64,000 nucleotides of DNA, taken from assembly GCA_902791035.1 (NCBI GenBank), contig CADAUA010000004.1, positions 1 to 64,000 of the forward strand, read 5' to 3'. Source of the stretch: an uncultured Coriobacteriaceae bacterium. GTDB taxonomy: Bacteria > Actinomycetota > Coriobacteriia > Coriobacteriales > Atopobiaceae. The notes beneath the pieces are model-generated. The model worked only from the letters and a program-made list of their open reading frames with translations. It searched no databases and was not told where the DNA came from. The translations under genes and the position numbers were made by a program. Below, piece by piece: positions 1-7,975 of this stretch; position 1 is the stretch's first letter, and the number at the start of each line of letters is the position of its first letter.

Positions 1-392
1 GTCGCGGAGGCCGCCTGATGGTGTAGGGTTCTATGTGCGGTTGAGGCTTGGGATTCGGATTGCAGGCAGAATCGTGTCTCACCATCTCAGCCACTTCATA
101 CATTTGCAGCGTCGGACCTTACGTACCACGCGTGTCAGTCACGCGACGCATACTGATACATTCCCGAGGCCACAGTGCGGCTCACTGCCACGAGCAAGTT
201 CTCAAAGACGCTTGCCACCACCGCTTAGGTATGCCCTCCTGGCTACAACGCACCTACCAAGCATGGTCTCTCCCGTCCTTCGACCGAGAGACGGTGGGAT
301 GCCAATCAACGAACCCGAGCGTCTCCGAGCACCCACATGTTGAATGCCCAGTCATGCAGCGGGACCATTCAACAAGAGGGCGCAAGGGGCCA
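1..392. other. No recognisable intact gene
   Basis: No open frame here has a convincing start, ribosome binding site and family signature. The first 18 bases read VAEAA-stop on the plus strand and could be the tail of a gene lying to the left, but this is too short to claim. The stretch adjoins clear gene fragments and looks like decayed accessory DNA. Confidence 0.4.
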
Positions 393-629
393 TTACGTTG
401 CGGTTCCGCTGCAATGTTGTGCGCTACTCGCATTAGGCGTTGCTCCATTGAGCGTCAGAATTTGTCCGGACTCCTCCGTAAGGGCACCATCATCCGTGAG
501 GATGGGCGTGTCCAGCAGCGACTTCACGGAACCGGCCATCGTGGCGGACCCCAACACCACGCTCTTGGCGTCGTCGGAGTACTTCAGGTAGTCATCGCCC
601 ACACTGGCGAGCAGGTTCTCCAGCTGTGT
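393..629 (-). pseudogene. Gene fragment, unknown function
   Basis: A minus-strand frame from about 629 to 400 has protein-like composition (NLLASVGDDYLKYSDDAKSV, then a stretch ending DDGALTEESGQ). It has no credible start with a ribosome binding site. It is open upstream only as far as a perfect inverted repeat at 627-668, which looks like the break point. I do not recognise the family. The codon pattern is that of a real gene, so I read it as the remnant of a larger gene interrupted or deleted at the hairpin. It could instead be a chance frame. Confidence 0.3.
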
Positions 630-668
630 GTTTGACGACCCTGCCGTTTGACAGGGTCGTCAAACACA
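627..668. repeat. Hairpin repeat A, copy 1 (GTTTGACGACCCTG arms)
   Basis: Inverted repeat with arms TGTGTTTGACGACCCTG (627-643) and its exact complement (652-668), separated by 8 bases. A second copy lies at 2118-2153 with the same loop core CCGTTTG. No T-run follows on either strand, so it is not an obvious intrinsic terminator. It separates two gene fragments on opposite strands. Confidence 0.8.
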
Positions 669-950
669 GCAGCGACAGCACGGAATACGTGCAGAAAGAC
701 ACCATCGCGGTCGACATGGGAGAACGAATATAGGTCTGTCGAGATAGAGGCCAAGGCCAACGAGGAGAGCGCGCTCCCCAAGGTCGATGACACGGTGACC
801 TTGACCGTGACCAAGGACGCACACGGCAAGGATATATGGGAACTCGGCACCAGGCAGGACTTGGCTTCCAACAGGACAATCATCACGATTGTCCTAGCCT
901 GCTGCGCGGTCTTCTCCGCAGCCGTGTTTGGTCTCTCGTTCAGGAAATAG
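654..950 (+). pseudogene. Frameshifted single-pass membrane protein remnant
   Basis: The plus strand reads VKHSSDSTEYVQKDTIAVDMGE and hits a stop at about 735. The protein sense continues in the next frame as NEYRSVEIEAKANEESALPK and ends at 950 with one hydrophobic segment (TIITIVLACCAVFSAAVFG) and a short basic tail. One indel near 718-735 would restore a single frame. No start with a ribosome binding site is visible, because the 5' end abuts the hairpin at 627-668. A decayed gene for a protein with an extracytoplasmic domain and one C-terminal membrane anchor fits. The family is not recognised. Confidence 0.5.
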
Positions 951-1163
951 GGCGGCTGGCACCGAGGGCCACCAAGGTTGAATGACCCCACAAGAAGAAG
1001 TCACCCGCGGCTCCGGCCGTAGGCAACTTGGCGGCTTGGGCCCACAATTGCCAGCAGGCCCAAGTCACCCGCGGTTCTGCACGTAGGCGATTTGTTCCCA
1101 CGTCCTTAAGGCAAGCGACAAGATCGAGTTACCCACGGTTGTAGACGTAGGCGACAGGGTCAA

Positions 1164-1973
1164 TTACCTCAGCCCCCGCCTCCGGCGGGTCTCCGCCATC
1201 CCCGCCACGCTCACCACCACCAGCGGCAGATGAAGTACCCCCATCCACCAGCTGGCCGGCATGAAGACGAACCAGGTGGCCAGGTTGAGGATGCCAAAGA
1301 GCAGCCCCACGTAGGACGCCAGGCTCACGGCCTCGCGCGCGGGACCCTCGTCCATGCCCCACACCAGCATGGTCCCCAGCACCACTGGGGTGATCATGCA
1401 GTAGGTCACGCCCGTGTCGTTGGTCAGCACCCCCAGGTCAAAGGCGGGCACCAGGTTGCCAGCCTCCCCCACCCCATAGGGTTCCAGTAAGGCTAGGGCT
1501 ATGGGAACAATCATCCATGTGCGTTCAGGGTGCAGTTCAAGGGACATACCATCCTTGCGCACACGCCCCAAGGCGGCCGCCACAAACCCGGCAACAATCC
1601 ACTGGGCCGCCGTGTTCCCTATAACCCACACAAAGCCGTAGTCCGTGGAAACGGACATGTTCTGGAAGAGCCCCACCACAAGCAGAATCACACCGTAATA
1701 GGCTAGAAGGGCCACTCCAGCCTTGTCCGATCGCAGAAGGAGGGGCACGAAGAAGGCCAGGACCAGTGCCGCCTTTGCCACCACCAGCAATGCGGGGAAG
1801 GTCGTCGCCAAGGGGTGCGACAAGACCTGACTTATGGCGAGGGAAATCTCCTCCGGAGGCACCTGACGGGTGGCTACCACGGGCGCCACCAAGAGGAGGG
1901 CCACCAGGACCCTGAACCACACTCGTTCGCTCACCAGACATGTGGGGCGAACCCCGCTCTTCTCCCCCCGCAT
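1164..1973 (-). CDS. Polytopic membrane protein, unknown function
   Basis: The protein has 269 residues with about seven hydrophobic segments. The first, after a short basic N-terminus, is near residues 20-38 (VLVALLLVAPVVA), and the C-terminus is basic (ETRRRRGLR). No catalytic or transport motif that I know is visible. Start: the ATG at 1973 has GAGGAGG 4 bases upstream, which is rather close. A GTG 14 codons later is an alternative. It stands alone between decayed segments and its promoter is not evident. It could be a small integral membrane protein of a lineage-specific family; no function is assigned. Confidence 0.65.
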   Translation of the reverse strand: MRGEKSGVRPTCLVSERVWFRVLVALLLVAPVVATRQVPPEEISLAISQVLSHPLATTFPALLVVAKAALVLAFFVPLLLRSDKAGVALLAYYGVILLVVGLFQNMSVSTDYGFVWVIGNTAAQWIVAGFVAAALGRVRKDGMSLELHPERTWMIVPIALALLEPYGVGEAGNLVPAFDLGVLTNDTGVTYCMITPVVLGTMLVWGMDEGPAREAVSLASYVGLLFGILNLATWFVFMPASWWMGVLHLPLVVVSVAGMAETRRRRGLR

Positions 1974-2117
1974 CCATCCTCCTCGCCACGAAGCCGCTCC
2001 AAGGTGGAACTGCCTAGGGAGTATAGGAGGCCCGTGTCAGCGCACTGTAAGGCGAGAAGACCTCCTGCCGACAGGCGGTCCCCCATCTGGGCATCCCCAT
2101 CCCTTCCGTTCTTTTCC

Positions 2118-2153
2118 GTTTGACGACCCCGCCGTTTGGCAGGGTCGTCAAAC
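2118..2153. repeat. Hairpin repeat A, copy 2
   Basis: Arms GTTTGACGACCCCG (2118-2131) and CAGGGTCGTCAAAC (2140-2153) pair with one mismatch around loop CCGTTTGG. This is nearly identical to the copy at 630-665. The sequence outside the arms is unrelated, so the hairpin itself is the repeated unit. Confidence 0.8.
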
Positions 2154-2210
2154 CCTCCTCGCCCCTCGCGTTATCGTCTTCCGCTAGTACGAGAATGCCT
2201 ATCGTCGTGG

Positions 2211-2293
2211 TCGGGGCGGCGGGAGTCGAACCCGCACGCCCCTGCGGTCACGTACTCCTGGGGCACGCGCGTCTGCCATTTCGCCACGCCCCG
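2211..2293 (-). tRNA. tRNA-Leu (CAG), atypical
   Basis: The minus strand gives a 7-bp acceptor stem CGGGGCG/CGCCCCG, a D-arm, an anticodon stem CGTGC/GTACG around loop CCCAGGA (anticodon CAG), a long variable arm and T-arm GCGGG-TTCGACT-CCCGC. The discriminator is A, with CCA encoded at 2208-2210. Two oddities: position 33 reads C instead of the near-universal U, and the variable arm has an A-G mismatch. It may be an ageing copy or an unusual functional tRNA. Confidence 0.8.
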
Positions 2294-2324
2294 ATTTGGG
2301 GTGCGCCACGTTGCACTTGGAATG

Positions 2325-2830
2325 CTAAATCGCCACGCTATTAAACGCGGCGTAGTCCCTCGTAGTAGGTATGGCCAGGTTTGCGGTGGCTCTCGGGTCG
2401 CTGGCGGAGTACTTGGCTATGCCGGGTGCTTCTCTCCTGACTTGGCATGGCTGGGCGTCCAGGTAGGCCAGGGCCATCTCGACAACTGCCACCGCAATCG
2501 TGCAGTCGGGCACGTCGGCATCGCCCGCGGCGTCATGGAACGGCACGGGATGCTGGCTCGCACCAATAAGTCCGTGCACCACAGCCAAGAAGACGACCCG
2601 GAAATCAGTCACGTGGCGCAGGCTCCCGTCGGCCACGCCGCGTACGTACGCAGCCTCGAAGGTGGGGTGGCCGGCCTCGGCCTGGCGGACGATCGGCCCC
2701 ACGGCTCCTGACGGGCGAGGCCGCCGGTCTTCCTGGGCGTCGGAGAGGAGGACGCCGCAGTCTCCTCGAGCTCGCCGCTGGCGAATCCCATCAGCCGTTC
2801 CATCTCTTTGGCATCCATCGCCCGCCACCA
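2325..2830 (-). pseudogene. Possible remnant of a TetR-type regulator
   Basis: Two minus-strand frames look like pieces of one protein. About 2818-2745 reads MDAKEMERLMGFASGELEE. From about 2705 the other frame reads IVRQAEAGHPTFEAAYVRGV, then ADGSLRHVTDFRVVFLAVVH. The second piece resembles the ligand-binding half of TetR/AcrR regulators (an amphipathic helix followed by an 'A.G.LR..D' pattern). No helix-turn-helix half is present, and an in-frame stop precedes the first piece. I read it as a truncated, frameshifted regulator. The family call is weak. Confidence 0.3.
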
Positions 2831-3001
2831 ATCTCCCGTCTAGGCCGAGCTGCTGGCCGCGGTGCAGCAGGCAAATCCTGGGACAACGCCAACGACATCC
2901 CGCCCAAAGCGCCGAAGAACTCGCCGTCAATTCGCACCACGCCATCCGCAGGTGCACTTCTGCTACGCCAACCAGGCTTTTGCGGCCTACCCAGAAGAGC
3001 C

Positions 3002-3892
3002 TCACCCAGCGGGACCGTCCCCCAGCACCCTCGCGAGCAGCCCCTCACAGGTCTCGACGTAGAGGTCCGCCACGTCGTCCTCCCACACGCACATGTCGTA
3101 GTCGGAGGCCTCGTCCACGGTCAGCTCGGGCATGACGAGAACCCATCCGTCATCCGTGCCATCCCCATCGGTGTCGTAGCCCACCTGTGGTAGGGAGTCT
3201 ACGTCGACAACCAGCACCCGGTCGCGCGACATGTCCGTGGCAACCCTCGCATAGGCGCTCGAGGCCAGGAGGTAGGCACGCTCCGGTGCCGGTACTGCCC
3301 ACTGCTCCGGATAGCTCTTGGGCTCCAAGAAGAATAGGTACTCCTGCCCCGCCCTCATCGGCGTCATGCCGGCGACCGGGCTGTCCCCGTTGACCTGGAC
3401 TGCACGCTCCTTGCCAAACCAAGCCCCTTCTGTGGGAAAGTCCCCCGCCTCCTGGATGAGGAAGGGGTCAAGCACGCGGATCGTGTCGCCCGCCACCACG
3501 CCCTCGCCCCTCACCACACGGCTGACCTCCACATCGCACACGAAGGCCCTGTTCGCATAGGAGCGCCTCCCCGTGAAGGTCCCCACCACGACGACCGGCG
3601 ACTCGGTCTCCAACTCCTCCATCGACTTGACCGGCGCACTTCCGTCGCCGGTCCAGCCAAGCTCTCGAGAGACCTCATCGGCCTCGTCCCTCGTGTAGGG
3701 CTTGATCAGCCCCACTGACGAGCCCGAGAGCTTGAAACCGAGACGCCCGACTTCGTCGCCCTTGTTCGCATAGTCTGTGAGGCTCGCTCTCATCGCCACA
3801 CCAACGACGATGCACACCGCAAAGATCACGGCCACGAGCCCCCAGAAGACCCGACTCGGCATGGGTCTGAGCGCGAGCTGCCTAGCCCTCAT
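3002..3892 (-). CDS. Cassette 1: single-pass protein with large extracytoplasmic domain
   Basis: The protein has 296 residues: a basic N-terminus, one membrane segment at about 15-33 (FWGLVAVIFAVCIVVGVAM), then a soluble acidic domain that should lie outside the cell. It is clearly paralogous to the protein at 7976-8770. Shared blocks include VVVG.FTG.R.Y, a V.RG.G....TI segment, PMR..Q.YL.FL..K.YP, and YLLA.SAY.R..TD. It is the last gene of a six-gene operon, and its ATG overlaps the end of the ABC ATPase gene by 11 bp, exactly as in cassette 2. A role as partner, chaperone or immunity-type protein for the exported product is inference. No named domain is recognised. Confidence 0.85.
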   Translation of the reverse strand: MRARQLALRPMPSRVFWGLVAVIFAVCIVVGVAMRASLTDYANKGDEVGRLGFKLSGSSVGLIKPYTRDEADEVSRELGWTGDGSAPVKSMEELETESPVVVVGTFTGRRSYANRAFVCDVEVSRVVRGEGVVAGDTIRVLDPFLIQEAGDFPTEGAWFGKERAVQVNGDSPVAGMTPMRAGQEYLFFLEPKSYPEQWAVPAPERAYLLASSAYARVATDMSRDRVLVVDVDSLPQVGYDTDGDGTDDGWVLVMPELTVDEASDYDMCVWEDDVADLYVETCEGLLARVLGDGPAG

Positions 3893-4553
3893 CGCTCATT
3901 GCCCCCTCGCCCGGTCCCTCCTCGGTCAGCCTGCCATCGCGCATGTGGAAGTGCCTCTCGTAGAGCGCCTCGAGTGTAGGCTCGTTGTGGCTAGCCACGA
4001 GCACTGTGGCGCCACGCTTGGCCTCCTCGCGCACGATCCCTGCCACGAGATCGATACCGGACACATCAAGGGAGTTCGTCGGCTCGTCCATAATGAGCAG
4101 GCGCGGACTCTCCATGACGGCCTGGGCCACCACGAGGCGCTGCCGCATGCCCATGCTGTAGGACGAGAAGGGCCTGGTGTCGTTCGGGTCCAACCCCACG
4201 CGGCGCAGCGCCTCATCCACCTCCGTCTCCCCCACAACCCCACGGATGTCGGCGAGCGAGAGCAGGTTTCCCCGTCCCGTGAGCTCGTCCCAAAAGCCGG
4301 AGGACTCGAAGGCGATTCCCATGGCGACAGGGAAGTCGACGTCTCGCCCCACCACCTGGCCGAACACCTCGACGCTCCCGGAAGTGAGTCGCACCAGACC
4401 GGAGATGGCCCGGAAGAGCATGGTCTTGCCAGACCCATTGACGCCGCTGAAGCCGTAGACGCCTGGGCCGGGGATCTCGAAGGTCACGTTGTCGAGGACC
4501 CTACGCCCGCCCAGAACCTTGGTCGCATGGCTCACAACTATGGAATCATTCAT
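3882..4553 (-). CDS. Cassette 1: ABC transporter ATPase
   Basis: This 223-residue ATP-binding subunit should energise the three membrane proteins encoded just upstream. Visible motifs are Walker A GVNGSGKT (about 36-44), a degenerate signature YSMGMRQR in place of LSGGQ, Walker B LLIMDEPT and a switch histidine in ASHNE. The short SMGM signature and small size fit the CcmA/BcrA-like group that serves ABC-2 exporters of peptides and antibiotics. The start has GGAGGG 3-4 bases upstream of the ATG. It lies 24 bp after the preceding membrane gene and overlaps the following gene. The closest relative in the window is 8760-9416. The substrate is unknown; the secreted protein at 6948-7349 is the natural candidate. 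Confidence 0.93.
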   Translation of the reverse strand: MNDSIVVSHATKVLGGRRVLDNVTFEIPGPGVYGFSGVNGSGKTMLFRAISGLVRLTSGSVEVFGQVVGRDVDFPVAMGIAFESSGFWDELTGRGNLLSLADIRGVVGETEVDEALRRVGLDPNDTRPFSSYSMGMRQRLVVAQAVMESPRLLIMDEPTNSLDVSGIDLVAGIVREEAKRGATVLVASHNEPTLEALYERHFHMRDGRLTEEGPGEGAMSDEG

Positions 4554-4577
4554 GTTCCCTCCAATCGGACGGGGGTT

Positions 4578-5336
4578 TCAGAGGATGTCGCAGCGCTCCA
4601 CGGCACCCACGAGCGCACGCACAGAAACAAGTGCGAGCAAGGCGAGCAGCGCAAGCGCAGCTGGATATGGCAGCCCGCACTCGCGGCACCAAGCCAGTGT
4701 CCCCCACGCAGAGGGGAGCCATCGAGCTGCAGCCAAAGCGAGGGATGCCGATGACATACGGAGCGCCACGAGCGTTCCGGCATGGGTACCCACAGCGGCC
4801 ACGCAGGCAACCACGGGGTCCACGACCAGCGCGGCCGCGTTCACCGCAAGGGACAGGGCCAAAAGGAGCAACGCCTCGAGCGGAGCCGCCGCAAGCGCCG
4901 TCCCCAAGGCGTGCACGCTCACCACTCCCCTATTCGCCACGGCAAGCGCAAGCAGCGCGGCGAGGTTGCCAACCAACGAGAAGGACAGCGCCGCAAGCGC
5001 GAGCGAGCGTACCCGACCCCAGGCCCAGCTCACCCTCGAGCTGACTCTTGGCAGGACCGTCGCGCCCTCCCGTGCGAGTCCGCGACCAACCATGTCCGAC
5101 CAGGTGAGGCTGAAGGCCGACGGTGGCAGGAGGCAGAAAAACATGACCATGACGTCTGGCAGGTCATAGGGCGACGGCACGAAGCAGTCTCCCCTCACAC
5201 AGCCTAAGATCGCGCGGTCAGCGTCGCCAATGCCCACCCAGAGGACGACGCCCACCTTGAGTGCAACGAGCAACGCGAGCCGGCGCCCCCATCCCCTCTC
5301 CAGCCAATGAGATCTGCGGTGCTTCCGCTCAGCCAT
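4578..5336 (-). CDS. Cassette 1: polytopic membrane protein C
   Basis: The protein has about 252 residues with six or so hydrophobic segments, rich in Ala/Leu, after a basic N-terminus. The ATG at 5336 (MAERKHRR) is chosen because it overlaps the end of the upstream gene by 8 bp, like its counterpart in cassette 2; ATGs at 5339 and 5351 are alternatives. It matches 9429-10232 in position, size and topology more than in sequence. A shared feature is a central 'R.L....... VLPR' segment after the second membrane span. It is probably one of the permease or accessory subunits of the exporter, working with the ATPase encoded next. Confidence 0.75.
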   Translation of the reverse strand: MAERKHRRSHWLERGWGRRLALLVALKVGVVLWVGIGDADRAILGCVRGDCFVPSPYDLPDVMVMFFCLLPPSAFSLTWSDMVGRGLAREGATVLPRVSSRVSWAWGRVRSLALAALSFSLVGNLAALLALAVANRGVVSVHALGTALAAAPLEALLLLALSLAVNAAALVVDPVVACVAAVGTHAGTLVALRMSSASLALAAARWLPSAWGTLAWCRECGLPYPAALALLALLALVSVRALVGAVERCDIL

Positions 5337-6060
5337 CATGGCCGTCGCCATCCATGAAGTCCACGCGGGCGACCAGTACGCACGCCACGAACCATGTAGC
5401 AGCCACAAGCGCAGCGACCCGCGCAGCACCTGCCACGGCAAGGCCCGGCCTCGCCGGATCCGCCATGCCTAGGAGCATCCACCCAGTCCAGAAGGTGGAT
5501 ATGCCTGCAGGGGCCAACGTCATCAGGAGAGTGTCCAGCGCCCCGTACACGACAGCAGCGGCAATTCCTAGTGCGTTCGATCCCATCGCCAGCTGCACGT
5601 CCACCACAAGAAAGGCTTCCGCCAAGAAGAATGCCGTAGAGAAGAGCGTCTGCAAGGCAGCCAGCCTCACGACGGCCCCAGACGTATAGGCGTTTCCGGA
5701 GCGCAGCACGAGCGCTGCCACGGCACACCCCACGACCGAGACCGAGAAGAGCACCGAGCGCGCCAGCAAACCAGGAACGCTCCCGGCCAGAGTCGCACGG
5801 CGACTTCCGCGCCGGACGAGCCGAGCCGAGAAGTCGAGGCCGGCAAGGGCCCGCGAAGTCCCCATCGCGAAGAGTGGCACGTACAGACATGTAGCCACCC
5901 CAGCATGCACGAAGCTCATGTAACAGGCGGTTATGTCCGCCGGATCTGCCACGAAGTCCCTTGGCCCAGCCTTCACTAGCCGCGCGAGGCCCACTGCCGT
6001 AATGACAGCAAGCGCCACAACGAAGGTGCGGTCATGGAGCTGGCTCCACCTCGCACTCAT
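5329..6060 (-). CDS. Cassette 1: polytopic membrane protein B
   Basis: The protein has 243 residues with about six membrane segments. Its ATG overlaps the stop of membrane protein A in an ATGA arrangement (6057-6060), a sign of translational coupling. The paralogue is 10219-10974, which shares a 'LYVPL.A.G......L' motif after the second segment. Both also have, near the C-terminus, W.GW..L..A.P..P...AG.AR. This points to a common fold and role. No Pfam family is recognised with confidence; an ABC-2-like permease subunit is plausible because the operon has one ATPase and three membrane partners. Confidence 0.82.
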   Translation of the reverse strand: MSARWSQLHDRTFVVALAVITAVGLARLVKAGPRDFVADPADITACYMSFVHAGVATCLYVPLFAMGTSRALAGLDFSARLVRRGSRRATLAGSVPGLLARSVLFSVSVVGCAVAALVLRSGNAYTSGAVVRLAALQTLFSTAFFLAEAFLVVDVQLAMGSNALGIAAAVVYGALDTLLMTLAPAGISTFWTGWMLLGMADPARPGLAVAGAARVAALVAATWFVACVLVARVDFMDGDGHDG

Positions 6061-6893
6061 AACAGGATGTCCTTGTCAAAGCGCAGCTTCGTCGCCGCAA
6101 GCAAAGCGAGCAGGGCCATTGCAAATATCGGAGTCAGGACGAAGGCAGACATCGACACGGAGTCCAGCACAGTCGGCAGCAGCAGTACCACGACGTTGTA
6201 TCCCGAGGGAACCACGAGCCACGAGACGAGAAAGACAAGCGTCGGAAGCCCCACCACTACGAGGCGGTTCCCGTGCGTAAAGAGGGAGGTCACGTAGGAG
6301 GCCAGGGCCATGATTGCCGCCCAGAGCGCGTCGTAGGCACAGTAGGTAAGGTCGTAGAGGTATCGGTTGGCAAGGCAAAGGCCCCCAAAGGGCATCCCCC
6401 GTACGACGTCGAGACCTTCCCTGTTCGTGACAGCGGAAGTAGCCAAAATCCTGTAGCTCTCCCACCCCGTTTGCACCGGAAACGCGAGAAGGGCCATGAG
6501 CAATGACGACATGTACACGAGAAAGAAGGTGACGAACGACACGAGGAAGGCCGCGACCGCACCTGCCACCACATAGGAACCGAGTGAGGCCCTCGTCACC
6601 TGGTAGTGGGCGGAATGGGTTCGGATGTCTCGATAGAGGTTGTCACCGTAGATCGCGGACGAGAGCGGCGGTGCCAGATAGGTCACGAAGAAGCACACGA
6701 ACATGCTGCCTGTGGTCTGGTAGTTACCCGCCCACATGGCAGACGCATCCGGCAGCTCTCCCATGTCGTGCCCCCAGAACCCGAGACACACCCACACGTG
6801 GCACGCTGCCATCGCAAACAGGGAGACAAGTGCGACATATGGGAGCGTCTTGGAACGAAACGCCCTCCGGATCTGTACCTTAAGGATTCCCAT
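6057..6893 (-). CDS. Cassette 1: polytopic membrane protein A
   Basis: The protein has about 278 residues and begins with a basic stretch (MGILKVQIRRAFRSKTLPYV) followed by about six membrane segments, typical of ABC-2-type permeases. The ATG at 6893 was chosen over an upstream ATG at 6929 because it aligns with the start of cassette 2, which has a clear GAGGAG site. It is strongly related to 10971-11819: both share LPYV..IS, then a CL.FWGHD.GE.P.A segment, and NRY.Y.L.YC.YDALWA. It lies 54 bp after the secreted-protein gene. It is probably the core permease of the exporter. The FWGHD motif between spans 1 and 2 is extracytoplasmic and unusual. Confidence 0.85.
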   Translation of the reverse strand: MGILKVQIRRAFRSKTLPYVALVSLFAMAACHVWVCLGFWGHDMGELPDASAMWAGNYQTTGSMFVCFFVTYLAPPLSSAIYGDNLYRDIRTHSAHYQVTRASLGSYVVAGAVAAFLVSFVTFFLVYMSSLLMALLAFPVQTGWESYRILATSAVTNREGLDVVRGMPFGGLCLANRYLYDLTYCAYDALWAAIMALASYVTSLFTHGNRLVVVGLPTLVFLVSWLVVPSGYNVVVLLLPTVLDSVSMSAFVLTPIFAMALLALLAATKLRFDKDILL

Positions 6894-6947
6894 GGCTGCA
6901 CCCGCCTTCGGGCCCCGGCGCGAGACCATCGCACCGGGGCTAGTGGC

Positions 6948-7349
6948 CTACCTGACGTTGGCGACGAACGTTCCGTAAAGGTAGGTATTGGAACCGCTCC
7001 AGCTCGCTGGGCTACCGTACAGCGAGACGGATCCGGAGAACTGAGTGTTATATGTCATCCGACCCGTTACCCTTGGCGCGACGGTAACTGTGCTCGAGCA
7101 CGTTCCTATCGAGGGCAAATAGACAATGAATTTACCCGACCGGTTGCTCCCAGTAGAATTGCTTACCGTTGCATACCCGTAGCTCCGGTCATGGTCGGCA
7201 TTGCAAAGTTGTTTGGCAGTCGTCACTCCTGGGCCAAAGGTCACGCCAAAGCTATTCGTATAACCAGCAAGCACTGGCATGGCAAGCCCGACAACAATTG
7301 CGAGCACCGTGATAGCTGCGATTACTATTCGCTTCGCTCCGATTGGCAT
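6948..7349 (-). CDS. Cassette 1: small secreted protein
   Basis: The 133-residue precursor has a textbook signal peptide: KR near the N-terminus, a hydrophobic core, and a signal peptidase site after AMPVLA at about residue 28. The mature part (about 105 residues) is rich in Ser, Thr, Gly and Tyr with two cysteines, suggesting a small beta-rich extracellular protein. It is paralogous to 11861-12256, sharing SYG.AT, PR.T..MTY, F.GSV.L and the C-terminal NVR. AAAGGTG lies about 5 bases before the ATG. It is first in a six-gene operon with an ABC exporter, as bacteriocin precursors often are. The DH.RSYGYATV segment faintly recalls lactococcin-972-type bacteriocins, but this is not enough to assign the family. 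Confidence 0.85.
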   Translation of the reverse strand: MPIGAKRIVIAAITVLAIVVGLAMPVLAGYTNSFGVTFGPGVTTAKQLCNADHDRSYGYATVSNSTGSNRSGKFIVYLPSIGTCSSTVTVAPRVTGRMTYNTQFSGSVSLYGSPASWSGSNTYLYGTFVANVR

Positions 7350-7975
7350 GGCAACACCTTTCTGTCGGTTGGCAGGCAGAGAAGCATATCCGTGCTGTTA
7401 AAGGCGTAGTGGCTCGCGGAAGTGCACGCGCACAACCCCTCACCTCTATGCCTCAGGCATTCGGAGCGTTTATTCATCCTATGAAGGAGCCAGAGAACAC
7501 TAATGATGCTCACCAACTACTTATCAAAGTATGTTTCTTGAATTCTCACTTCGAGAATAAGGTATTATACAGTAAGAATCTTGTAATCCATGGTCGGCGG
7601 TACTGCTCATTCGGCAAGCGCAGGCAGGTTCAGCTCGGCAAATTAAACATCCACTCTATGGCGGAATCACCTTTAGCCTGCCGCGATCGGACAACGCGGG
7701 CCTGCTTTCCATAGAAGCCCGTAAGCTCTTATGGTTCATACGGCATTACAGCCAGCCTGGAGATTTACGCCTCCTCCAGCGCGCCAAACCTCACGGAATG
7801 GAAGGCGGAGTTGGAACTCGTGCCACACCTCAACTTCAAGTCACACCGTCCATGCCGAATTTAGCGGACAGAAGTTGTGCCGCCAAGTAATCAACGGGTC
7901 ATCTACCTGTGGATATTCTCCAAGCCGAAAGACGCAAGCTCAACATCTGTCCGTTATTTCGACCCGCACATCACC
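7350..7975. other. Intergenic region between the two cassettes
   Basis: No credible gene is seen in these 626 bases. Base composition is visibly more AT-rich than the surroundings at 7490-7600. It should hold the promoter of cassette 1 (upstream of 7349) and the end of the cassette 2 transcript (downstream of 7976). Confidence 0.6.
7542..7569 (-). promoter_or_regulatory. Candidate promoter and operator of cassette 1
   Basis: On the minus strand, TATAAT (7569-7564) is a perfect -10 hexamer. The -35 (ATGGAT, 16 bases upstream) is weak, which suggests activator dependence. Directly downstream, over the expected start of transcription, lies a small inverted repeat ATTCTC-n5-GAGAAT (7542-7558) that could be an operator. 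The leader to the secreted-protein gene would be about 200 bases. Confidence 0.4.

Noticed and set aside
584-991. A 135-codon minus-strand gene
   Set aside because: It reads through the hairpin repeat and antisense to a fragment with better coding character.
6948-7349. Firm assignment to the lactococcin 972 family
   Set aside because: Only a short segment resembles it; the length, the NVR end and the cysteines differ, and the usual large DUF1430-type membrane protein is missing.
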